A DNA stretch of 64,000 bases, taken from NCBI GenBank assembly GCA_023053685.1, contig JALIGW010000032.1, positions 6,267,720 to 6,331,719 of the forward strand, in the 5' to 3' direction. Every line of letters begins with the position of its first letter. Position 1 is the stretch's first letter. The notes under the pieces were generated by a model, which had not been told where the DNA came from, searched no databases, and saw only the letters and a program-made list of their open reading frames with translations. The translations under genes were made by a program, and so were the position numbers. The DNA comes from Diadophis punctatus similis. Its lineage: Eukaryota; Chordata; Lepidosauria; Squamata; Dipsadidae. This document shows positions 31,486-42,807 of the stretch, piece after piece.

Positions 31486-31845
31486 CAGGCAATCCTCAAC
31501 TTACAACAGTTCATTTAGTGACTGTTCAAATTTACAACAGCCCTGAAAAAAGTGACTTATGGCCATTTTCCACACTTATGACCCTTGCAGCATCCCCATG
31601 ATTACGTGATCAAAATTGAAATGTTTGGCAACCGACTCATATTTATGACGGTTGCAGTATCCCAGGGTCATGTGGTCACTTTTTGTAATCTTCTGACCAG
31701 CAAAGTCATTGGGGAAGCCACATTCACTTAACAACTGCGGCAAGAAAAGTCGTAAAATGGGACAAAACTCACTTAACAAATTTCTCACTTAGCAACATAC
31801 ATTTTGGGCTCAATTGTGGTCGTAACTCGAGGATCACTTGTAGCC
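31486..31845 (+). repeat. Mariner/Tigger-like MITE, reference copy
   Basis: Complementary termini CAGGCAATCCTCAACTTAC and GTAACTCGAGGATCACTTG bound 360 bp. Recurring interior marks are AAAAAAGTGACTTATG, GTTGCAGTATCCCAGG and CACTTAACAACTG. No coding capacity. Confidence 0.75.
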
Positions 31846-31867
31846 ACTATTGCGATGCCTTGAAACA

Positions 31868-31965
31868 GGGCTCTGAAACCTTCGTCATTTTAAGATGTGT
31901 AAGTTTCAACTCTTGGGGGGATTCTGAGGGTTGAAGCCCAGCCACCTTAAAATGGCCTTGGACAG
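31868..31965. repeat. Degraded foldback element
   Basis: CATTTTAAGATGTGTAAG ... CCACCTTAAAATGGCC is a worn copy of the foldback family at 17405. Confidence 0.55.
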
Positions 31966-32214
31966 ACACGGAAAACACCAATAAAACCCAAGTAAAAACA
32001 AACCCAAAGTATCTTAGGTGCTCTTAGGTCCTTATCCAGACCCTCTCGTGTTGCTCAGGGTGGGTTTAAATCAGTCCTATTGGTTGAACTCCTCAGCTGC
32101 TAAAGATGTGGAGGTGAGGTGACTCTCTGAGTAAAGTCAGGCCACAGACCCCCCCCTCCCCCCCAAGGATGGCCCTGCCGCCCTCCAGGTCATCGGATTT
32201 GCCCCCAGATGTGC

Positions 32215-32480
32215 TGGGGATGAAGCTTCAGGGCTGAACAGCTGCGGGGCCTTCCCTGCCTTGGAAGGACCCCAATTGCACTGACCTCCAGGCGGCCCCA
32301 GCACTGGGCAGCCCTCCAGGCCTCTGTGATGAGGAGCTGGAGCTCGGCCAGGGTAGTTTTCATCGGCTTCCCCTGGCCCAGAGGGCTCTGATCACCAACT
32401 AGCTGGACTCCTGCAGCCTGCTCTATGTGGGGCTGCCTTTGGAGACAGCTCAGAAACTGCAGCTGGCAGAGAATACCCTG
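32215..32480 (+). mobile_element. Ancient L2 fragment
   Basis: The plus strand encodes LDSCSLLYVGLPLETAQKL, close to the LDYCNALYMGLP block of the L2 RT ORF at 55.2 kb, with stops and shifts around it. Confidence 0.6.
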
Positions 32481-32718
32481 AGGGGAACAGCCCTGCCCTT
32501 CACAAATATGGCTGATATGGATGCCATCATCACATTGGTTGTTTCTCAGCTTCTGAGAGAATTTAGGGTTGGTGATGCACAAATGCTGTCAGCAGCCCCT
32601 GGTTAGGAGCAAATCTGTCCACCTGGACCGGTCATCTAGAGACAGGAGGCCATCCCTCAAAGTAATACACAGAGTGTGGAGAGGAGATGGACGAGGTGAC
32701 AAGCCTTTCCTAAGGTTC

Positions 32719-32732
32719 ACACACACACACGC

Positions 32733-32797
<65 letters not shown>
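32719..32797. repeat. (CA)n microsatellite
   Basis: About 39 CA units with a few CG interruptions near its start. Confidence 0.95.
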
Positions 32798-32798
<1 letters not shown>

Positions 32799-32879
32799 TG
32801 CAATATTCCCCCAGAAAGATACATGTTGACATGCTGAAAATTAACTAAATGTTTTAAAGAAATATATTTTAAAATATGT

Positions 32880-33185
32880 TTTGTGCCAGCAGGTCTCAGG
32901 CACCAGCTGATTGATGGGTTGCACTTCTGTTGATGCAGCCTGGGATTGCATTCGCTTTTTTGGCAGCTGCGTCACTGTGTTGGCTCATGTTCGGCATGTG
33001 CTACAAAAACACCCACTTCCATCTGTAAATGCTGCTGCCCTTCGGATTTTCCTCCCTAAACCAAGGACTTTGCATTAGTCCCTGCTGACATTCAGCTCGC
33101 AGGTTTATGACCATTGTCCCACTTGTCATGTTCCTCCTCAATCTTGATACCCCCCCACCCTACCATGTCAAGTCATGCCTCTACT
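32880..33185 (-). mobile_element. CR1-related 3' sequence
   Basis: ATGCAGCCTGGGATTGCATT, TTTTTGGCAGCTGCGTCAC and GTTGGCTCATGTTC form a stretch that is recurrent in reptile and bird CR1 copies. Assignment is from memory of the family. Confidence 0.5.
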
Positions 33186-33189
33186 TTTG

Positions 33190-34085
33190 AATCAGAATAA
33201 CAGAGTTGGAAGGGACCTTGGAGGTCTTCTAGACTAACCCCTGCCCAAGCAGGAAAACCTGTACCATTCCAGACAAATGGCTGTCCAGTCTCTTCTTATA
33301 AAACTCACAGTGTTGGAGCATTCACAACTTCTGGAGGCAAGTCGTTTCACTGATTAGAATCAGAATAGAGCTGGAAGAGACCTTGGAGATCTTCTAGTCC
33401 AGCCCCCTGCTCAAGCAGGAGATCCTATTAACTATAATTGTTCTAAGTGTCAAATTCCTCCTTAGTTCCAGGTTGCTTCTCTCCTTGATTAGTTTCCATC
33501 TGTTGTTTCTAGTCTTGCCTTCAGGTGCTTTGGAAAATAGGTTGACTCCTTTGTGGCAGCCCCTCAGATATTGGAAGACCCCTATCATGTCACCCTTTTA
33601 TTTATTTATTTATTTTATTTATTTATTTATTTTTGACAAGTACGTGTTGGTAATATACATAGATATAACATTGTTTATATACATAAGATGAGTACTGATA
33701 AGCGGGAACATTAGGACAGGGACGGTAGGCACGCTGGTGCACTTATGCACGCCCCTTACTGACCTCTTAGGAATCGGGTGAGGTCAACAGTGGACAGTCT
33801 AAGGGTAAAGTTTTGGGGGTTTGGTGACGAAACCACAGAGTCAGGTAGTGAGTTCCAGGCATTTACCACTCTGTTGCTAAAGTCGTATTTTCTACAGTCA
33901 AGTTTGGAGCGGTTCACTTTGAGTTTGTATCTGTGTTGTGCTCGTGTATTGTTGTACTACCCTCTAGTAGTCCTTCTCTTCACTAGACTAGGCATACCCA
34001 ATTTCTACAACTGTTCTTCGTATGTTTTAGCCTCCAGCCCCCTCATCATCTTCGTCTCCTTTGGAGACTGAGTTGTCCTACTTTC
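33190..34085 (-). mobile_element. Two antisense CR1 3' ends, one split by a LINE tail
   Basis: CR1 termini start at 33195 (AACAGAGTTGGAAGGGACC) and 33360 (GAATAGAGCTGGAAGAGACC). The second runs to 34085 with a CR1/Rex-type LINE tail inserted at 33597-33958. Confidence 0.85.
33592..33963 (-). mobile_element. CR1/Rex-type LINE 3' end inserted in CR1
   Basis: The insert (33597-33958) is the complement of the 25.7-kb LINE: (TTTA)n tail first, GCACTTATGCACGCCCCTTA, then antisense WNSLPDSVV coding sequence. ACCCT at 33592-33596 and 33959-33963 looks like a 5-bp target duplication. Confidence 0.8.
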
Positions 34086-34509
34086 CAACCCCTCATTCAA
34101 GTCATGCATAAGCACACTGAACAGCCCAGCTCTCTGAATATGCCTCTCGGTGCTTCTCTCTGTCTTGACGCTGGAGAGCAGATGAAGAGCTAAAGTGCCA
34201 GGGAGACCCCTTGGAAGATGAAGGACCACTTGCTGAATGGCTTCTTGAAGTTGTTGCTTTTCTCTCGCCAAGCTTAATTGTGCCTCTCCAAGGGCAGATG
34301 GTGGGAAACGCAGCAAAGGAAGCCATGGCTGGTATGGGCAGGTTCTGCTCCAAAGCAGATGGCAGAGACCCCTCCCCTTAAAAGGGAAGGGTTTCTGGGT
34401 CCCAGACCAGTCCACCCTACAGCCTGGAGCTTCATGGTGGTCTCCCATCTCATTGCCAACCAAACCTGACCCTTCTTATGCAGGATCCACCATAATCAGC
34501 CAGTTGTGC
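34086..34509. other. Unassigned interval
   Basis: No recognised repeat. A 152-codon minus-strand frame (34005-34463) partly overlaps the CR1 and is not supportable as a gene. Confidence 0.35.
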
Positions 34510-34839
34510 TTACATAGCAGCGGAGGGTTCCGGTTATTTTCGCTACTGGTGCGCATCGCGAGCATGTGCAGAAGTGAACTCGTGTTCCATCGGGCGATTT
34601 CACTTCCACACATGCTTAGGACGACATTACAAGCCGGAACACAGCTGAGGAGCTTCTCAGCTGTGCTTCGGAGGAAGAATAAAGGGCGGTATTGAAACAA
34701 GGGCGGGTGGGAAGGCTTTTTTCCGACAGCTCAGGACTTGGAGAAGCCGGAAAAAGCGCCTAAAAATGACATCATTGCCAGGCTCCTACCGGTGCGGCAT
34801 CCCGCAGAGCACCGGTAGGAACCCACCACTGTTACATAG
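34510..34839. mobile_element. hAT-like element, 314 bp
   Basis: The element (34518-34831) starts CAGCGGAGGGTTCCGGT and ends ACCGGTAGGAACCCACCACTG-type sequence. It is flanked by a perfect 8-bp duplication TTACATAG (34510-34517 and 34832-34839). Confidence 0.85.
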
Positions 34840-34852
34840 GTTACTTCTGAAA

Positions 34853-35407
34853 CAGGGGTGGGAAGGAACTGTGGCCCTTTTATGACTTGTGGACTTCAAC
34901 TCCCAGAATGTCAGCCTAGTCGCTTTCCTTCAAGCTTGCTGCAGCTGCCATGGAAACAGGGAGGGAGGGGGACAATGGGCATTTGGGAGGGAAAGCGTGC
35001 AGGTGGTGTAGAATTGCTGAGAAGCCACGGGGAGGCTTGGACTCAGAGAGGCCAGCTTGGGTTGTTTAACATCTTCAAGGCCAATCGTCCTGGGAACGAC
35101 ATGCACACGGATGGCCTGGAGCACCTGGACCAGAGACGTTCTCAAAACATCTTCCTGGCTGATGATTGGACTGGGGTTGCCTGGCTACTGGGGTTGGGCT
35201 CTGGGGTTAGTTTCAATTTGTCTTTTTCATTTGTTCTTTCATAGTAAAATTCCCTTTTCTTTGAATCTATGGAGCCAAGGGGTTTTTTCCCCCAGGGATT
35301 GATAAGAGGCAGCCCTGACACAGAATTCCTGAGCCAACCATGCTGGCTCAGGAATTCTGGGAGTTGAAGTCCCCAAGTCATAAAAGAGCCATAGTTCCCC
35401 ACCTCTG
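34853..35407. repeat. Foldback element with widely separated arms
   Basis: The left arm (CAGGGGTGGGAAGGAACTG ... GGACTTCAACTCCCAGAAT, 34853-34915) and its complement (35345-35407) enclose about 430 bp of unrelated sequence. Flanking octamers TTCTGAAA and CCCTAAAA match weakly. Confidence 0.65.
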
Positions 35408-35504
35408 CCCTAAAACAAATGAAAATGACGCTCCATTAAGTTGTCCTGCATTCTGGGTGATTTCATGGATATTTCCCTGTATGCCTACCTTTTTTTATTG
35501 ACAA

Positions 35505-35575
35505 ATGAAATTGGGCGGTTGGACCAGAAGTCTTCCAAGGTCTCTTCCCATTCTCTTGTTCAGTTATTCTCTTAC
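35505..35575 (+). mobile_element. CR1 3'-terminal fragment
   Basis: GGTTGGACCAGAAGTCTTCC, AAGGTCTCTTCCCATTC and a TTATTCTC tail. Confidence 0.75.
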
Positions 35576-36950
35576 ATTTTTGTTAGCTTATCAAAGTATA
35601 AAAGATAAAGAAAAATGCAAATAATGGGAAAGTAAGGAAGGGGAAAGGGAAGAAGTGTAGGGTAAAAAGGAAAAGGAAAAAAGGCATTGAATACAGTAGA
35701 GTAAGGTAATAACATACAGACTTGACTGTTTACTTTTGCATAATGATGTGCACTGGCTGTTTCTATAACAATAAACCTTGGGTTTCTTGAATAGTAGCAT
35801 GCAACTCTTCCTCCTTTGCCTTCCCTTGGGATGACTTCCCATCCTCAGCCCAGCACCCAGCCCTTTCGCTCTCCCACCCAAGGGATCCCTGACAGGGGCC
35901 AGGTGTGGGGCTGCTCAGATCCAGATGCAGAGAGAGGCTGGCAGGTCATGGTGCCTGCCGTGGCCTCCGTGGGCCTCCAGGATAAAACAGCCCCCTGCAG
36001 GTGTGCAGAGACCGAGAGGAGCCTGGGTGGGTCTCCGCTTTGCATAACACAATGCCAGCCGCATCTTTTGGGAGGCTGATTTCCCCCCCCCATCTGTCTC
36101 CGTCTCTCAGCTGCTTATCCCCTCCAGCCGACCAACCATGAACAGGCTCTGCCTGTCTAAGTGAAGCCATCCCATCCTCTGGGGAAGCAGAGAAAAGCCA
36201 GCCTCAGGCCCCCGGAGGCTTGTCTGGTACACGCAGACATACGCATCCCTGTGTCTGATGCGTCCAGGCAGATGCTTGCAGTTGTGGGTTGCTTTTTTGT
36301 TGTCCTAGCTTGTGTTGCACGCTTGGTTGCTCTGGGCGAGGCTGACCCATTTCTCTACACAGACCTTTGCGCCTTGTTAAAATGGAAGCATGAATAGCCT
36401 CCGTTTGTAGCTGCTTGTTTCAGCTCTTCCGCTGCGCAGCAAAGCATGAAAAAAAAACCTGGATAGACACACTGTACGCAAATTTACCAAGAGAACCGCA
36501 AGGCCTCTCCGTCTGAGGCAGAAAAAGCACACACCAGCAGGCGGTGTTTTCAGCATCATTGTGTTGCAGTTCTGAGCCTGTGCAGAAGAATCTGGAACTT
36601 GGCACAGAATTCGGCATTTGACGTCCGTCTCCCTTAGACCCCACATGCAAAACAAGGAGAAGTTTGCCGTTCTTGAGGCAGATAAAATGTTCTCCCAGGT
36701 CTTGAGGCAATGAACAGAATGTCTCCAATGCTGAGGGATTTTCTGCATTGCAGCCTTGGATTGTCTGCACAAGCAGGCTGGAGATGAAGGCGGTCTGGGA
36801 AGCCCTTTCCTCTGCTTTGGCCACGGATGGGGCCTGCCAGATGTTCTGTCCAGACTGGGATTGGCTAATGGTGTCACTTCTTTTCTTTCCCTTTCTCAAC
36901 TGGTAAAAGCAGAAAGAAAGAAACCCCCCAAACTAGCATTTCCCAAGTGA
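35576..36950. other. Longest unassigned stretch (about 1.4 kb)
   Basis: No repeat family recognised. Overlapping frames of 60-166 codons occur on both strands (for example 36377-36877 minus). None shows a known domain, and paired splice sites with a consistent frame were not found. Confidence 0.35.
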
Positions 36951-36954
36951 TATG

Positions 36955-37175
36955 AGATTCTCAGTCATCCAGGTCATGGTTGTCCCAAAGGTGATCCCAC
37001 CCCCCAAAAAAGACAGCTAGACTTTCTTGGCTTTCTCTTTGAAAACATTTTGCTTCTCATCCAAGAAGCTCATCCGTAAAGAGAATTGAAAAAGCTTTTG
37101 GATGAGAATCAAACTGTTTTCAAAGAAAAAAACTCAACAAAGTCCTGTTGCCTTTTTGGAAAAAAACACCTGTGA
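36955..37175. repeat. Foldback repeat ('CCAAGAAGCT' family), diverged
   Basis: TTTTGCTTCTCATCCAAGAA and TTTTGGATGAGAATCAAAC form the arms, framed by AGACTTTCTTGGC and GTCCTGTTGCC. Same family as 29875-30095. Confidence 0.75.
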
Positions 37176-37270
37176 GATTCCCAAGTGATAAGAGACAGAG
37201 AGTGGGGGACAGACCCATCTTCTAATTGTATCATCAGCATTGTGGAGGTCTTCTGCTGGCCCTTTTCCAG

Positions 37271-38055
<785 letters not shown>

Positions 38056-38730
38056 ATCCACTCTAAGTGCTGGGATTTCCACTGGTGCCTCATCCAAGTA
38101 CTCAGCAGGCCCATTCTGGCTTAGGTTCTGAGCCCACCAGCTGCCACTACTCACTGAGATTGCTGAGCTCACCCTCTTCCCCAAATAACCAGCACAGGAG
38201 TGTCATGCTGGCCTTTTGACCTTCTTTCTAGCAATTCCGTGATGTCTCCCCATTGGTGTTGACAATCTTCCATTGTGAGTGTCCTTGTGATTGGAAGGAA
38301 GAACCAGGGGGTCTCAGGCTAGCACCTACCCATTACAGAAGCAACACATCGTGCCCAAAACTGCCATGGCATCAGAGCAACAAGCTGACACACTCGTCTT
38401 CACCACCCACTGCCAGCAGGCGTTTCCATGGCACTCAGCACCCAAATAGTGAGAAGCCTTGTCAAGCAAAAGCTGTTCAGATGGGGGCTACGTGGACCTG
38501 GGATGCAGAACGTCCATCCTCTGCCCCAAGGCTGACTTTTCCCTCCGTGGTTGACACATCAAGGGCCAAGGGGTCCCTCCAGGGTTGTCAGTCTGTGAAG
38601 GCCTCTGCCAGGGGAGACTCAGCAGTGAGGAAAGGGACAAGGAGAAGGATGCTGCAGGGAAGTTCAGACTGCAGGAAAGAAAGGCTAATGGTTAGAAGAT
38701 GCGCTTGTGGTCACAGTTTTCCACCAGGCT
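38056..38730. other. Unassigned interval
   Basis: No recognised repeat. A 159-codon plus-strand frame (38253-38732) has no known domain. Confidence 0.35.
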
Positions 38731-38734
38731 AAGC

Positions 38735-38849
38735 CAAGGGTGTCCAGCTCTGGCCACTTTAAGACTGTGGACCAACTCCCAGAATTCCCCAGCCAGCATT
38801 GGGGGAGCTGAAGTCCAGGGGTCTTAAAGTGGCGAAGGCTGGACCCCTG
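38735..38849. repeat. Foldback element
   Basis: CAAGGGTGTCCAGCTCTGGC, CACTTTAAGACTGTGG and the complement GTCTTAAAGTGGCGAAGG are the two arms of the family at 17405. Confidence 0.7.
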
Positions 38850-38999
38850 CTAGGCAGAGGAGAAGACCTGCAGGGCGACGCTTTCCTCCTGCTGGGTTGA
38901 GAGGGGAGCTCTCCGAGGTGCTGATCGGGGGGGGGGGTGAGGTTTTATCATAGGATCTAGAGACCGGCTCTTCTTTGTGCCTGAATCTCCCCAGCCTGA

Positions 39000-39200
39000 G
39001 GAGTCATGATGCGTCTGCAAGAAAACAACCAACCAACCTCCGAGAGCACCAAGGACCCCACAGTCCTCCTCCTCCTCCTCCCTGCAAAGTCCACTCCCTT
39101 ATAAAACTGATGATGTTTCTAAGTTGGGTCATGAAACGTCTGCAAGAAAACAACCAACCTCCAAGATCACAAAAGACCCCACAGAAAGGGGTTTTCTCAG
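39000..39200. repeat. Interspersed repeat with (CTC)n
   Basis: GTCTGCAAGAAAACAACCAA, GAGAGCACCAAGGACCCC, then (CTC)n at 39065-39081 and a second GTCATGAAACGTCTGCAAG. Third locus of the family at 10975. Confidence 0.8.
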
Positions 39201-40014
39201 GTCCAAGTGATTGAAGATTCGTCCCATCTGCATTTACAATCACACAGCTCCGTCACTCAAGCACACCCTAAGGGCGCAAACGCCAGCCCCCTCCAGTCTC
39301 TGGCCCCTCACCCTCATCCCCCAGGCCCCCACTGGGGAGGCCGGGATGTTTGCATTCTGCAGCTGGATGGCTTTGAAGACTCTCCAGCCCTGCTGAGCCA
39401 GCAAACCTGAGGGCTCCTTCTGCCTTTGTTGGGTGGCTCTGTCTGCATTCCACTTGAAGGAAGGTTTCCACGGGGGGGGGGGAGCTCTGGAGAGGGAGGG
39501 AGGGAGGGAGGGCATCAGCTACAAAGGAGAAGATGCCACACAGGCCCATCTGCACCGTGGATACTTTCAGAACTAAAAGTGCAAATGGAAGGGGGGATGT
39601 GCCTGGGGAAGGAGGGAGGAGCTCTCTCTCCTTTGCTTCTTTGAACGCCAGTCCCTCAACTCTTTCTCATTCCCTCCATCTCCAAAGCCATCTTTCTTGT
39701 TGATCTGAAATCGGACACCAAGCATTCAGCTTCTGGGAAACAGGCTCAGCAAACCCGGCAGATTGCTGTGGCTCAGGAACCCAGAGGAAGGGGGGGGGCT
39801 CAGATACACTTCAACAGCAGTTGGCAAATCCCGGGGGGTTAAACCTGCATTGCCCAGACTGCACCTGCCTTTCGTCCATGGCCCACGCTACAGGCTTTGT
39901 GGGATCCCTCTCTGCCCCCAGGCAGTGGATCCCCCTCTGTGAATCTCAGAGATTGAGGGTGGGAAGTTTCTTCCCTTGCTGCAAAAGGCCTCAGCCCTGC
40001 CCAGGAGTCCTGCA
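39201..40014. other. Unassigned interval
   Basis: Short G runs near 39473-39482 and 39790. Overlapping frames on both strands are not supportable. Confidence 0.35.
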
Positions 40015-40345
40015 ATCCAGAGTAACAGAGTTGGAAGGGGCCATGGAGGTCTTCTAGTCCAACCCCTTGCTCAAGAAGGAGATCCTATTATATTTCAGAC
40101 AAATATTTTCTTAAATTCTTCCAGTGTGGGCGCACTGACAACTTCTGGAGGCAAGTAGTTCCACTGATTAATTAACAGAATAACAGAGCTGAAAGGGACC
40201 TTGGAGGCCTCTTAGTCCAACCTCCTGCTTGAACAGGAGACCGTAAACCATGTCAGACAAACATCAGTCCAATCTCTTCTGGAAAACCTCCAATGTTGGA
40301 GCATCCACAACTTCTGGAGGAAAGCCGCTCCGCTGATAAGATACT
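40015..40345 (-). mobile_element. Two antisense CR1 termini
   Basis: AGAGTTGGAAGGGGCCATGG at about 40027 and GAGCTGAAAGGGACCTTGG at about 40186 each start a short CR1 3' end. Confidence 0.85.
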
Positions 40346-40510
40346 AAGCTAAGCTAAGCTAAGCTAAACTAAGCTAAGCTAAACTAAGATAAGATAAGAT
40401 AAGATAAGATAAGATAAGATAAGATAAGATAAGATAAGATAAGATAAGATAAGATAAGATAAGATAAGATAAGATAAGATAAGATAAGATAAGATAAGAT
40501 AAGATAAATT
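40346..40510. repeat. Pentanucleotide array, TAAGC passing into TAAGA
   Basis: About 7 TAAGC/TAAAC units (40348-40387) are followed by about 24 units of TAAGA (40388-40508). Confidence 0.95.
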
Positions 40511-40684
40511 AAGATAAGACAAGAAGATGAGAAGAGAAGAGAAGTTTTATTTTTTACTGTGGGCACACTGGCACACATTAAAAATGAAAATCTGTTGCCT
40601 GCTCTCAAAAGAAAGTATATATCTATCCATACCCACACATAACACACACATACACGTACTATATACATACATACACATATATAC

Positions 40685-40865
40685 CTACACTGATTAATTG
40701 TTCTCACTGTCAGGAAATTCCTCCTTAGTTCCAGGTTGCTTCTCTCCTTGATGAGTTTCCATCTGTTGCTTCTTGTTCTACCCTCAGGTGCTTTGGAGAA
40801 TAGTTTGACTCCCTCTTCCTTGTGGAAGCCCCTTAGATATTGGAACACTGCTATCGTGTCACCAA
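40685..40865 (-). mobile_element. CR1 fragment
   Basis: CACTGATTAATTGTTCTCAC, TCCAGGTTGCTTCTCTCC and TGGAGAATAGTTTGACTCC continue the CR1 at 40170 beyond the pentanucleotide array. Confidence 0.85.
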
Positions 40866-41508
40866 TTCACAAGAGCAGGGTGTCAATGTGCACAGCTTTA
40901 CTACGTGAGACAACCCAGGAGCAATATCAGCAAACAGAGGTTTGAAATAAATAGTGGTTTTATCTATTTAACCCCATGGGGCTGAAACTAAGCTGGGGGG
41001 CTGAAGGCACTTTGAGAAGAAGCCGGCCCCCAACTCTCCAGCGGAAAGATGTTGAAACTCAACGTAACAAGGACTGCAATGCTTGCTTATGGTCCAGGCA
41101 TGCTTGTAAAGGCAGCCTTTTCCGTTCTCCCTGCAGTAGGCAAGATAGAATTGGGGGGGGGGTTGAATACCCTGAGCTGCTCTGCCCCTTTCAAACAAAA
41201 CTCATTCTCCCCTCCTCTGCACAGCCCCTCCCCAACACCCAGCCAGGCACCCACCTGGAAGAGAAGCCTCCCGAAGACTAGCCAGGAGAGTAGAGACACA
41301 CAAACTTTTTTCTGCTTAGCTTGCCCGTTGTTGTTTCATTGCCTTTAAATCATGTCACTGCTCTTCCCTGCTGTGGTTTGGTGCATTTCAGGGCCCTGCG
41401 CCCAAGTTTTGTTGTTGAAGTGCCTTGAGGTCTCCAAAGAACGAAGGCAGGAACTCGGCCACAGGGTGACGGCTGAGACAAGAATCAGGGGCTAGGATAG
41501 ATCCCAGG
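40866..41508. other. Unassigned interval
   Basis: A G9 run near 41152. No gene or repeat recognised. Confidence 0.35.
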
Positions 41509-41882
41509 TTGGTCCATCTTTTTTAAAAAAATAATTTTTATTAAGGTATAAACATTTAAAAAAAGACAAACATACATTAAACAAGACATTATATGTACTT
41601 ACATGTACATATATACATATAAACTTTTACGGTAAACGTCTTCACTTTATCTTTTAACTTATATATTTCTACACAATTGTATATACCTATATATATATAA
41701 CATTTTTCTTCTTGTTTTTATCTAATTATAAGTTAATAAATACATACATATATTTATAGTAGTTAAACTTATCTATTGTTCTATAGGTTTATAAGTTATA
41801 GTTTATGAATTATCTATCAGTTTAAACATTTCTATATTTCTTTTTTTTTTCTTTTCTCTTTTCTAGCCAATTGGTCCATCTT
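41509..41882 (-). mobile_element. 5'-truncated L1 tail, minus strand, with 12-bp target duplication
   Basis: TTGGTCCATCTT is present at 41509-41520 and 41871-41882. The 350 bp between are AT-rich, begin with T6A7 and read on the minus strand as a LINE 3' UTR ending in AATAAAAATTA plus A tail. Confidence 0.8.
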
Positions 41883-41954
41883 AGCTCATCTGTCCAAGGC
41901 CTATTGAGGACTTTTGAAAGACTTCCTAATTCTTTTTTTTTTAACCCTTCATTT

Positions 41955-42194
41955 AAAGATACGTTTTTAACTGGATTCAGTTACACAAAGGTATAGCTGT
42001 TAAAATGAAATGCTGTTTTTTGTGTATTAGTGTTTGTTTTTTCTTTTTCTTTTTCCTTTTTTCTCCCTTTTCTTAACTTTTTCTTTTTTCTTTTCTTTTC
42101 TTTTTTCTCTTTGATGTTGTGTGTTATTATGTATGTTTTTTTAAAGTTTAAAAACTGAATAAAGATATATATTTTTTAAAAAGATACGTTTTTA
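41955..42194 (+). mobile_element. 5'-truncated L1 tail, plus strand, with 15-bp target duplication
   Basis: AAAGATACGTTTTTA flanks the insert (41955-41969 and 42180-42194). The 210-bp insert has a pyrimidine-rich part and ends ACTGAATAAAGATATAT plus A tail, including an AATAAA signal. Confidence 0.8.
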
Positions 42195-42334
42195 TGGAAT
42201 TAAAGATTTCAGTCCTTTCAATTAAAACCTCAACACTCTGCAACATAGTTGATACTGAATTTCCAGGAGAGGATTCTCAAATGTCTTTACTTGAGAGTAA
42301 ACCCCATTCAAGAGATTCGGAGCAAAGGCTGTGA

Positions 42335-42636
42335 TTTAGGCCACGGATCTTCAACTTTGACAACTTTAAGACTTCTGGACTTCAACTCCCAAAATTCCCC
42401 AGCCAGCACAGTCCTTGATGGACTGTTTGAACGGCACTGAAAAAAGTGACTTATGACTGTTTTCACACTTATGACTGTTGCAGCATTCCTGTGGTCGTGT
42501 GATCCAAATTCAGACGCTCGGCAACTGACTCATATTTATGACGGTCGCAGTGTCCCAGGGTCACATGATCTCTTTTTGTGAACTTCTGACAAGCAAAGTC
42601 CATGGGGGAGGCCAGATTCACTTAACAACCGTGTCT
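42335..42636. repeat. Foldback half copy joined to the left part of a MITE
   Basis: ACAACTTTAAGACTTCTGG and CAAAATTCCCCAGCCAGC are one foldback arm (42350-42410). From about 42410 the 'ACTTACAAC' MITE follows (AAAAAAGTGACTTATGAC ... CACTTAACAACCGTG) and stops at 42636; its right part resumes at 46013. Confidence 0.7.
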
Positions 42637-42707
42637 CGACCCTGAAGATGACATATGTGTAGCCATTTTATATTGTCTATTCTTTTCTTAGCGTTTAGGT
42701 TTGCTAG
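42637..42707. other. Left flank of an unidentified insertion
   Basis: TCTCGACCCTGAAGATGAC and following bases have no match that I recognise. Together with 45386-45684 and 45970-46012 they form about 0.4 kb inserted in a MITE; a solo LTR is possible but not shown. Confidence 0.35.
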
Positions 42708-42807
42708 TAAAGGAATTTTACGATGGTCATAGCAAACACTCTTTTCCAACCACCCAAGAGACATATGGACATCACCAGACGGTCAACACAGAAATCAGAC
42801 TGACTAT

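Noticed and set aside
31486..31845. Classing the 'ACTTACAAC' repeats as CRISPR-like or as tRNA arrays
   Set aside because: Copies are dispersed, not regularly spaced, and have complementary ends typical of a MITE.
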